The notes under the pieces: model-generated
Database searches by the model: none
What the model was told of the DNA's origin: nothing
What the model saw: the letters and a program-made list of their open reading frames with translations, nothing else
Source: Siculibacillus lacustris
Lineage (GTDB): Bacteria; Pseudomonadota; Alphaproteobacteria; Rhizobiales; Ancalomicrobiaceae
Assembly: GCF_004328075.1 (NCBI RefSeq)
Contig: NZ_SJFN01000005.1
Coordinates: 1-42,561 of the forward strand
Length of the DNA stretch: 42,561 bases
Reading direction: 5' to 3'
Position numbers and translations under genes: made by a program
Shown here: positions 36,541 through 42,561 of the stretch, one piece after another
Layout of the letters: every line of letters begins with the position of its first letter
Position numbering within the stretch: the stretch's first letter is position 1

Positions 36541-36561
36541 GCGTCGCCCCCGGGGCGGCGC
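36541..36561. terminator. Hairpin between convergent aldo/keto reductase and polysaccharide deacetylase genes
   Basis: gcgtcgccc (36541-36549) and gggcggcgc (36553-36561) make a 9-pair stem with one T-G pair and a 3-base loop, in the 46-base gap between two convergent genes. It may end transcripts from both sides; no T-run is present. Confidence 0.5.
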
Positions 36562-36569
36562 GGGACGTC

Positions 36570-37769
36570 TCAGCTGGGGCCGGTGCGCGCCGTGGCGCTG
36601 ATCGGCACCAGCACCAGACCGCGGGCCTCGAGCTCCTTGGTCCAGGTCTGGAGATGGCGCAGGGTGATCGGCAGAGCATTGGCCACGCCGATCGCGCTGC
36701 CCTTGGCGCGGGCCACCTGTTCGAGCTGGGCGAGCCGCGCCTCGATCGCGTCGTCGCTGGCCACTACGTCGATGCCGACGTCGCCGCGCGCGAAGGGCAT
36801 CTTCACCGACCGCGCCGCCTGATCGCCGGTCGAGCGGCTCGACGAGCCGTCGTCGACGAACATCAGGCCCCGCCCCGCCAATTCGCGCAGGATTCCGCCG
36901 AGCACCGCCTCGTTGGCGGTGAACTTGGCGCCCATGTGGTTGACCACGCCGACGTAGTTGGTGGTCCGCGTCAGGAGCCAGGCCAGCCGGTCGAGATTGA
37001 CGTCGGCCGCCGCCGAGGTCAGCAGGGTGTGCGGACCGGGATCGTTGTCGGGATAGTCGAAGGGCTCCATCGGGATCTGCAGCAGGAGCTCGTGGCCGTC
37101 GCCGCGCGCCCGCGCCATCCAGCGATCGAGGCTCGACCCGTAGGGCGCGAAGGCCAGCGTCACCTCCGGCGCCAGCACCCGCAGCGCCTCCTGGGTGCCG
37201 GTCTGGCTGAGCCCGAGCCCGCCGACGATCAGCGCCACCTTGGCGGTCGTCTGCGGCCGCCGGGCCGCCGGCCGGGCATAGACGTCGAGCGGTCGGCTGC
37301 CGTCCGAGGCGATGCGCGGCATCAGCCCGTATTTGCCCTTTTCCGTGACCCGCGCCACCGGCGCCGTCGACAGCGGCTGGCCCTCGACCGCTTCGGGCAC
37401 CCGTCGGGCCACGCCCGAGTCGCCGCCGGCCTCGGCGGCCTCGCCGGCCGGCCGCGCCGCGCCCGCCGCGCCCGCCGCGCCTGGTTCCCCGGCGACCATC
37501 GGCGGGGTTTCGGCCGGCGCCGCGGGTCGGGCCGAATCGGCGACCGATACGGCGACGTCGGCGCGGGCGATGCCGGTCTTGACCCGGTCGATGGAAGCCA
37601 CCGCCATCGGCTGGCCGCCGGTCGGATCGCGGATCACCGCCACCCAGATGCCGACGATCGTCGCCACCAGCGCCATCAGCAAGCCGCCGACCACCCCGAA
37701 GGGCAGCCGTTTCCACCAGCGGCGGCGTACCGAGCGGAGTCCGAGGGGGGCGGAGAGATCGTCGGCCAT
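36570..37769 (-). CDS. Divergent polysaccharide deacetylase family protein
   Basis: This 399-aa membrane-anchored protein has one transmembrane helix after a basic N-terminus (FGVVGGLLMALVATIVGIWVAVI, about residues 24-46). A long Ala/Gly/Pro-rich linker (about 70-125, including repeated AGAA) follows, then a YibQ-type divergent polysaccharide deacetylase domain from about residue 175: KVALIVGGLGLSQTGTQEAL, LLQIPMEPFDYPDNDPGP and MGAKFTANEAVL. The domain faces the periplasm and is presumed to act on glycan or to be catalytically altered. ctpA lies 94 bases upstream on the same strand. Confidence 0.88.
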   Translation of the reverse strand: MADDLSAPLGLRSVRRRWWKRLPFGVVGGLLMALVATIVGIWVAVIRDPTGGQPMAVASIDRVKTGIARADVAVSVADSARPAAPAETPPMVAGEPGAAGAAGAARPAGEAAEAGGDSGVARRVPEAVEGQPLSTAPVARVTEKGKYGLMPRIASDGSRPLDVYARPAARRPQTTAKVALIVGGLGLSQTGTQEALRVLAPEVTLAFAPYGSSLDRWMARARGDGHELLLQIPMEPFDYPDNDPGPHTLLTSAAADVNLDRLAWLLTRTTNYVGVVNHMGAKFTANEAVLGGILRELAGRGLMFVDDGSSSRSTGDQAARSVKMPFARGDVGIDVVASDDAIEARLAQLEQVARAKGSAIGVANALPITLRHLQTWTKELEARGLVLVPISATARTGPS

Positions 37770-37863
37770 GAGTCCGTTCCTGCCGCCGTCCGCGGGTCCC
37801 GTCCGTCGCGATCAGCCTGAGCGGCCGCCGCGGACGATCACGCCCGCGGCAGGGCTTGCGGCC

Positions 37864-39207
37864 TCAGTTGGCCACCGCCGTCTTGGGGTCGGGCGGGAAG
37901 GCGGCCGACGACTTGACGCCACGCAGCAGGTCGAAGGCGAAGTTCAGCGCCTTGTCGTCCTTGACGTCGGGCGGCACGTAGGCCTGCGAACCGGTCTTCT
38001 CCTCGGTCGGCGTCCCGTCGGTCGGGTTCTTCAGATGACCCTTCAGGCTGGCTTCGCCCTTGGTGTCGTCCTTGCCCTTGAGGTCTTCCGGGGTGTCCTG
38101 GATGATCTCGATGTCCGGGGCGATGCCCTTGGCCTGGATCGACCGGCCCGACGGCGTGTAGTAGCGCGCCGTGGTCAGGCGGATCGCACCGTTCTGGCCG
38201 AGCGGGATGATCGTCTGGACCGAGCCCTTGCCGAACGAGCGGGTGCCGATCAAGGTCGCCCGCTTGTGGTCCTGCAGGGCGCCGGCGACGATCTCCGAGG
38301 CCGAGGCCGAGCCGCCGTTGATCAGCACGATCACCGGCTTGCCCTTGCTGAGGTCGCCGGAGCGGGCGTTGAAGCGCTGGGTCTCGTCGGCGTTGCGGCC
38401 GCGGGTCGAGACGATCTCGCCGCGCTCCAGGAAGGCGTCGGAGACCGAGATCGCCTGATCGAGCAGGCCGCCGGGATTGTTGCGCAGGTCGAGCACGTAG
38501 CCCTTGAGCTTGTCGCTCGGGATGTCCTTGGTGATCTTGTCCAGCGCCTCGCGCAGACCGTCGGTGGTCTGCTCGGTGAACTGGGTGATCCGCAGATAGC
38601 CGACGTCGCCGCCCTCCTCGCGGAAGCGCACCGACTTGATGCGGATGATGTCGCGGACGATCTTCATCTCCAGCGGCTTCTCGGCGCCGTCGCGCTTGAC
38701 CGTCAGGGTGATCGGCGCGTTGACCGCACCGCGCATCTTGTCGACCGCCTGATTGAGGCTGAGCCCGAGCACCGGTTCGCCGTCGAGATGGGTGATGATG
38801 TCGCCGGCGCGGATGCCGGCGCGGGCCGCCGGCGTGTCGTCGATCGGCGTCACCACCTTGACCAGGCTGTCTTCCATGGTCACTTCGATGCCGAGACCGC
38901 CGAACTCGCCGCGGTTCTGCTGCTGCATGTCCTTGAAGCTCTTCGGCGTCATGTAGCTCGAGTGGGGGTCGAGCGAGGTCAACATGCCGTTGATCGCCGA
39001 TTCCACGAGCTTGGCGTCGTCGGGCTGCTCGACATATTCCGATCGAATCCGATCGAACACGTCGCCGAGCAGGTTGAGCTGTCGGTAGGTGTCGGCGGCG
39101 GCCGCGACCGCGTTGCCGGCGATGAACTGCCTACCCTGACCGATGCCGACGACGACACCCGCCCCCATCAGCATTCCCATCACCAACAGCGAAACTTTGC
39201 GCATCAT
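37864..39207 (-). CDS. ctpA: C-terminal processing peptidase, S41 family
   Basis: CtpA is a periplasmic serine protease with a Ser-Lys dyad that trims or degrades exported proteins and cell-wall hydrolases. The 447-aa protein has a signal/anchor segment (VSLLVMGMLMGAGVVVGIG, residues 5-23), a PDZ domain (about 98-172, GLGIEV and AGIRAGDIITHLDG), and the S41 domain with NGGSASASEI (Ser300/302 region) and Lys327 in SFGKGSVQT. The C-terminal tail is charged. It overlaps envC by 4 bases, so the two are translationally coupled. Confidence 0.94.
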   Translation of the reverse strand: MMRKVSLLVMGMLMGAGVVVGIGQGRQFIAGNAVAAAADTYRQLNLLGDVFDRIRSEYVEQPDDAKLVESAINGMLTSLDPHSSYMTPKSFKDMQQQNRGEFGGLGIEVTMEDSLVKVVTPIDDTPAARAGIRAGDIITHLDGEPVLGLSLNQAVDKMRGAVNAPITLTVKRDGAEKPLEMKIVRDIIRIKSVRFREEGGDVGYLRITQFTEQTTDGLREALDKITKDIPSDKLKGYVLDLRNNPGGLLDQAISVSDAFLERGEIVSTRGRNADETQRFNARSGDLSKGKPVIVLINGGSASASEIVAGALQDHKRATLIGTRSFGKGSVQTIIPLGQNGAIRLTTARYYTPSGRSIQAKGIAPDIEIIQDTPEDLKGKDDTKGEASLKGHLKNPTDGTPTEEKTGSQAYVPPDVKDDKALNFAFDLLRGVKSSAAFPPDPKTAVAN

Positions 39208-40547
39208 CCGCGAACCTTCTCGTCACGAGTACTTGCCCACCACGGCGAGGGATCGATCGAGGTGTTGTCCTTGCGGAACTCGACGTAGAGCGCCGAACGT
39301 TCCGGGCCTGCTGCGGTGGTCGTCGCCGCGGGACCGCCTCCTCCCATCGTGCCGACCGGCTCCCCGGCCAACACGAACTGCCCCGCCTCGACGTCGATCC
39401 GGGCGAGACCGGCGAGCACGACATGATATCCGCCGCCGCCATTGATGATCAAGAGTTTACCGTAGGAGCGAAACGGTCCGAGGAAGATCACCCAACCGTC
39501 GCAGGGGCTGCTCACCCGGGCGTCGGTGCGCGCCGCGAAGGTCACGCCGCGGCTCGGGGCCCCGAAACCATCGTCCTCGCCCCAATGGCGCACCACCGGC
39601 CCTCCGACGGGCTGTGGCAGCTTTCCGCGGGCTTCGGCGAAAGCGAAGGCCGGTTGCAGCCGACCGGCGTCACCGAGCGCCGCGAGCTTCTTTTCAGCCT
39701 CGGGCGGCGGCGGACGCACCACCGCCTCGCGATCCAGACGTCCGATCAACTCTTCGAGACCGGCGGCCTTCTGGGCCGATTCGGCGGTACGCCGGCTCTC
39801 ATCCGCGAGCCGACGCTCCTGATCGCTCTTCGATCGACGCCGTTCCTCGATCAGCAATTCGAGTCGCGTCCGCTCCGAGGCGAGGTCGCCGGCCTCGGCG
39901 CGGTAGCGATCGCGCTCGCCGGCCGCCGTCGCCTTCAGCGCCTCCAGCGCCTCGAGATCGGCGAGCAGCGTCTCCGCTTCGGCCCTGAGCCCCGGCAGCA
40001 GCGCCCCGACCAGGATGGCGCTGCGCACCGCGCCGCGGGCGTCCTCCGGCCGCACCAGGATCGCCGGCGGCGGCTTGCGGCCGATTCGTTGCAACGCCGC
40101 CAACACGTCGGCGAGCACCCCGCGCCGGGCCGACAGCGACGCACGGATCACCGCCGCCCGCCCGTCGAGCCCGTCGATGCGCGCCTCGCCGGCGGTCAAC
40201 GCCGCCTCCAGCGCCCGTGTGCGGGTCGCGCTCTCCACCAGCCGCTCGGCCACTCGGGTGCGGTCGCGCTCCAGCGCGTCGATCTCGCGGCGGATCTCGG
40301 CCTGCCGCTCGCGCCCCAGTTCGACGTCGTGCTGGATCGCCTCGAGCTCGGCCCGCGTCGTCGCCCGGCGCGCCGCGGCGTCGCTCGGCGCCTCGACCGC
40401 CGCCGGCGGCGCCGGCCGCGCCTCTTGCGCCCCCGCCGGAACACAGACGAGCGCCAGCACCCACGCCGCCGCCGCCATCGTCGACCACCGGCGTCGCCCG
40501 GGCGGGACGGTTCGGATCGGCCGGTCGGAGGGGTCGCGGGGCGTCAT
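39204..40547 (-). CDS. Murein hydrolase activator EnvC-like protein
   Basis: This 447-aa exported protein has a signal peptide after a basic N-terminus (MAAAAWVLALVCVPAGAQ, residues 24-41), a long coiled coil (about residues 60-290, many Arg/Glu heptads with one break) and a C-terminal LytM/M23 domain. The metal-binding residues of active M23 peptidases are missing: the usual HxH position reads SALYVEFR and the IDHG position reads INGG. It is therefore predicted to activate amidases during septum splitting rather than cut peptidoglycan itself. ctpA downstream overlaps by 4 bases. Confidence 0.9.
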   Translation of the reverse strand: MTPRDPSDRPIRTVPPGRRRWSTMAAAAWVLALVCVPAGAQEARPAPPAAVEAPSDAAARRATTRAELEAIQHDVELGRERQAEIRREIDALERDRTRVAERLVESATRTRALEAALTAGEARIDGLDGRAAVIRASLSARRGVLADVLAALQRIGRKPPPAILVRPEDARGAVRSAILVGALLPGLRAEAETLLADLEALEALKATAAGERDRYRAEAGDLASERTRLELLIEERRRSKSDQERRLADESRRTAESAQKAAGLEELIGRLDREAVVRPPPPEAEKKLAALGDAGRLQPAFAFAEARGKLPQPVGGPVVRHWGEDDGFGAPSRGVTFAARTDARVSSPCDGWVIFLGPFRSYGKLLIINGGGGYHVVLAGLARIDVEAGQFVLAGEPVGTMGGGGPAATTTAAGPERSALYVEFRKDNTSIDPSPWWASTRDEKVRG

Positions 40548-40610
40548 GCGCGGCGTTCGTCCTGGTGGCGCCGTGCCGCCGCCGACGGTGCCGCCGTCGG
40601 CGAACGGCGG

Positions 40611-41090
40611 TCAGGTCCGGTGATAGGGGTGTCCGGCGAGGATCGTCGTCGCCCGATAGATCTGTTCGGCGGCGAGAATGCGTACCATCTGGTGCGGCCA
40701 GGTCAAAGCGCCGAAGGCCAGCACCAGATCGGCGCGACGCCGCACCGCCTCGCCGTGGCCGTCGGCGCCGCCGATCAGCAGCCACAGATCCGAGCCGCCG
40801 CCCAGCCGCGCCCCGATCCACGCCGCGAAACCCGGCGAATCGAGCGCGGTCCCGCCTTCGTCGAGGGCGATCACCGTCCCCGTCTCGCCGACCGCCGCGA
40901 GAATCGCCGCGGCCTCCTCGGCCTTGCGGTCTTCGGCGCGTGCCGCCCGCGATTCGCCGAACTCGCGCACTTCGACGCGCCCGATCCCGAGCGTCCGCCC
41001 GAGCTTGCCGGCGCGGTCGAGGTAGCGTTCCAGGAGTTCGCGTTCCGGCCCGGACTTCATCCGGCCGACCGCTCCGATCGTCACCCGCAC
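40611..41090 (-). CDS. rlmH: 23S rRNA (pseudouridine(1915)-N3)-methyltransferase
   Basis: RlmH is a small SPOUT-class methyltransferase that modifies pseudouridine 1915 in helix 69 of 23S rRNA on 70S ribosomes. The 159-aa protein has the SAM-knot sequence LLIGGADGHGEAV (105-117), LAFGALTWPHQMVRILAAEQIYRA and the terminal HPYHRT, all diagnostic. rsfS lies 27 bases upstream, the normal pairing of these ribosome-associated genes. Confidence 0.95.
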   Translation of the reverse strand: MRVTIGAVGRMKSGPERELLERYLDRAGKLGRTLGIGRVEVREFGESRAARAEDRKAEEAAAILAAVGETGTVIALDEGGTALDSPGFAAWIGARLGGGSDLWLLIGGADGHGEAVRRRADLVLAFGALTWPHQMVRILAAEQIYRATTILAGHPYHRT

Positions 41091-41117
41091 CTGGTCACCC
41101 GTCGCGTCCGCGCGGCC

Positions 41118-41507
41118 TCACGCCTCGGCGACCGGTCGCACCACCGCCGGCCGCGGCGCGACCGGAGCCGGCGCCTCACCCGACCACATCTTCTCGAGAT
41201 TGTAGAAGCCGCGCACGTCGGGGCGGAACAGATGAACCAGCACGTCGCCGAGATCGACCAGCACCCAGTCGCAGTGGGGCAGGCCCTCGACCCGCGGGTC
41301 ATGGACGCCGACGTCGCGCAGATCGTCGAACAGCCGCTCGGCGATGGCGCCGACGTGGCGGTGCGACCGACCGGAGGCGACGATCATGATGTCGGCGAGC
41401 GAGGATCGGTCGCGGACGTCGATGACGACGATGTCTTCGGCTTTGGAATTGTCGAGGCTCGCGGCGACGGCCTTGGCGAGCGTTGTTTCGTCCGGATAGG
41501 CCGACAT
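41118..41507 (-). CDS. rsfS: Ribosome silencing factor RsfS
   Basis: RsfS binds uL14 on the 50S subunit and blocks subunit joining under starvation. From the ATG at 41507 it has 129 aa, with the domain core KAEDIVVIDVRDRSSLADIMIVASGRSHRHVGAIAERL, HCDWVLVDLGDVLVHLFRPDVRGFYNLEKMWS. That ATG has no good ribosome-binding site. A near-perfect AGGAGGT (41584-41590) lies upstream, 8 bases before an in-frame CTG at 41576, which would give 152 aa; GTG at 41549 is a third option. It is the first gene of the leftward rsfS-rlmH-envC-ctpA-deacetylase block. Confidence 0.92.
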   Translation of the reverse strand: MSAYPDETTLAKAVAASLDNSKAEDIVVIDVRDRSSLADIMIVASGRSHRHVGAIAERLFDDLRDVGVHDPRVEGLPHCDWVLVDLGDVLVHLFRPDVRGFYNLEKMWSGEAPAPVAPRPAVVRPVAEA

Positions 41508-41824
41508 GGCGGCATTGCGGACGGTAGAGGTCGGAGCGTGGACGGCCACGTCCTGCGGGATCGCGGTGATGGTCAGATGAGTGACCTCCTCTCGAGGGAC
41601 GGCGTCACGGGCGCGACGGACCGCACTACACTCGATCGATGCCCGACACTCGCGACTCCGGTCGGATCCTACGACCCGACGCAACCAGAGTGGCGACTAA
41701 TGACGAAGATTTCAAGTCGCACCACCGAGTCGCGCGACACGGCGGGGTCGTGACGGCGGGATCGCGATCGGTTATGGGGAGGCAGGTCCCGCCGATCCCC
41801 GCCCGATCCCGTCGAGGTGTACCC
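41508..41824. promoter_or_regulatory. Divergent rsfS-rppH region
   Basis: These 317 bases between divergent genes hold the upstream part of the rsfS frame, its strong unused-looking ribosome-binding site at 41584-41590, and a possible rightward promoter GTGACG (41750-41755), 16 bases, TTATGG (41772-41777) for rppH. No separate gene is supported. By gene order this is one junction of the proposed inversion. Confidence 0.4.
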
Positions 41825-42340
41825 ATGACTCCGGTCGAATTCGAGAGCCTGCCCTACCGTCCCTGCGTCGGCATCTGCCTGTTCAATCGCTCGGGATTGG
41901 TGTGGATCGGCCGCCGCGCCGACCAGGATCTGGTCGAACACGTCTCCGAGGGCCACCAGTGGCAGATGCCCCAGGGCGGCATCGATCCCGGCGAGGACCC
42001 TTACGAAGCGGCGCGCCGCGAGCTCTGGGAAGAGACCAACGTCCGTTCCGCGACCGTGCTCGGCGAAGCGCCCGAGTGGCTGTCCTACGACATCCCGCGC
42101 GACGTGGTCGGCGACCGCTGGAAGTACAAGTGGCGCGGCCAGACCCAGAAATGGTTCGCCTTCCGCTTCGAGGGCGAGGAGAGCGAGATCAACATCGCCG
42201 AACCGCCGGCCGGTGAGCGCGAATTCGCCGAATGGCGCTGGGAGCCGCTGGAGAACCTGCCGGCCCTGGTCGTCCCCTTCAAGCGCCCGGTCTACGAGAA
42301 GGTCGTCGAGGCCTTCCGCGACTGGGGCACCGAGGCCTGA
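41825..42340 (+). CDS. rppH: RNA pyrophosphohydrolase (Nudix)
   Basis: RppH removes pyrophosphate from triphosphorylated mRNA 5' ends and so triggers RNase E decay; the Rhizobiales orthologue was first known as invasion protein IalA. The 171-aa protein opens [23 protein letters not shown], has the Nudix box at 51-73 ([20 protein letters not shown] followed by TNV) and [17 protein letters not shown], all typical. gaggtg precedes the ATG. It is rightward, unlike the block to its left. Confidence 0.95.
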   Translation: MTPVEFESLPYRPCVGICLFNRSGLVWIGRRADQDLVEHVSEGHQWQMPQGGIDPGEDPYEAARRELWEETNVRSATVLGEAPEWLSYDIPRDVVGDRWKYKWRGQTQKWFAFRFEGEESEINIAEPPAGEREFAEWRWEPLENLPALVVPFKRPVYEKVVEAFRDWGTEA

Positions 42341-42351
42341 ATCCGCGCGGG

Positions 42352-42561
42352 TCACCGCGGGCAGACCGTTGCTCCCATTCGAGGCAGCCCCCGCAAGGGG
42401 GCGATCGTCCCCGACCGCACCACCCGGGTGCGATCCGCGCGCGCGTAGGCGAGCCGATAGGCGGCGGGCGGGTCGCGGCCGAGCCGGCAGAAATCGGCGA
42501 ACGGAAGGCGGCCGACCAGAATCACCGGTCGGCGAGAGCCATCGGTTGCGGCGGGGGCGGG
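42352..42561 (-). CDS. Unknown protein, C-terminal fragment (continues beyond window)
   Basis: The minus-strand frame is open from the window edge for 69 codons to a TGA at 42352-42354, with mostly G/C third positions like real genes here. The visible sequence includes VILVGRLPFADFCRLGRDPP and AYRLAYARADRTRVVR; I recognise no family. It converges on rppH with 11 bases between. A hairpin with GCAA loop (gccccc/gggggc, 42387-42402) lies inside this frame and could equally be the rppH terminator, so coding status is only probable. Confidence 0.45.
   Translation of the reverse strand, partial: PAPAATDGSRRPVILVGRLPFADFCRLGRDPPAAYRLAYARADRTRVVRSGTIAPLRGLPRMGATVCPR

Overview
The window is about 70% G+C apart from one low-G+C gene. 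It reads as chromosomal DNA of an alphaproteobacterium of the order Hyphomicrobiales (Rhizobiales). The grounds are gene content and order: tyrC-hisC-chorismate mutase divergent from metX-metW, phaA-phaB divergent from phaR, a methylsuccinyl-CoA dehydrogenase near etfBA, rplU-rpmA followed by obg-proB-proA-nadD, and the rsfS-rlmH-envC-ctpA-polysaccharide deacetylase-rppH set. I cannot name the genus. I see no tRNA, rRNA, CRISPR array, transposase or prophage gene.

Layout. Positions 1-1098 hold the 3' end of a phosphohexomutase gene and a small unknown gene. Positions 1110-6111 hold aromatic amino acid genes (minus strand) facing away from metX-metW. Positions 6119-9185 hold a methyltransferase, a glyoxalase II, a cupin and a DMT exporter. 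Positions 9304-16308 are a CoA-ester and electron-transfer region: 3-hydroxybutyryl-CoA dehydrogenase, etfA, etfB, a cobalamin adenosyltransferase, a HIG1-type membrane peptide, methylsuccinyl-CoA dehydrogenase and a second DMT transporter. Positions 16427-22909 hold a Bax-inhibitor family protein, a YbbP/YbbA-type ABC transporter divergent from a TesA-type esterase, a Tas-like reductase and a small membrane protein. Positions 23135-26993 hold an alpha/beta hydrolase, phaB, phaA and phaR. Positions 27050-33376 are a rightward series: rplU, rpmA, GNAT, obg, proB, proA, nadD. Positions 33381-36523 are an accessory insert: a low-G+C orphan gene, a LysR regulator and a divergent aldo/keto reductase. 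Positions 36570-41507 hold the polysaccharide deacetylase, ctpA, envC, rlmH and rsfS block in leftward orientation, followed by rightward rppH and the edge of an unknown leftward gene.

How the genes fit together. PhaA and PhaB make (R)-3-hydroxybutyryl-CoA for polyhydroxybutyrate or the ethylmalonyl-CoA pathway. Methylsuccinyl-CoA dehydrogenase would pass electrons to EtfAB, and the adenosyltransferase would supply B12 coenzyme to the mutases of that route. PhaR is the matching regulator. The nadD-to-rppH region combines ribosome silencing, 23S rRNA methylation and cell-wall hydrolase control.

The main non-routine observations are these. The rsfS-to-deacetylase block appears inverted between nadD and rppH, with foreign-looking DNA at one junction and an rsfS whose best ribosome-binding site faces a CTG. 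A structured intergenic repeat is present in two copies with compensatory stem changes, and one copy runs into the gloB ribosome-binding site. Downstream of rpmA a hairpin loop is complementary to the terminator over 11 bases. Several other palindromes and tandem hairpins sit between genes. No wholly new multi-gene system is evident; the orphan gene at 33381-34235 is the most unfamiliar coding sequence.
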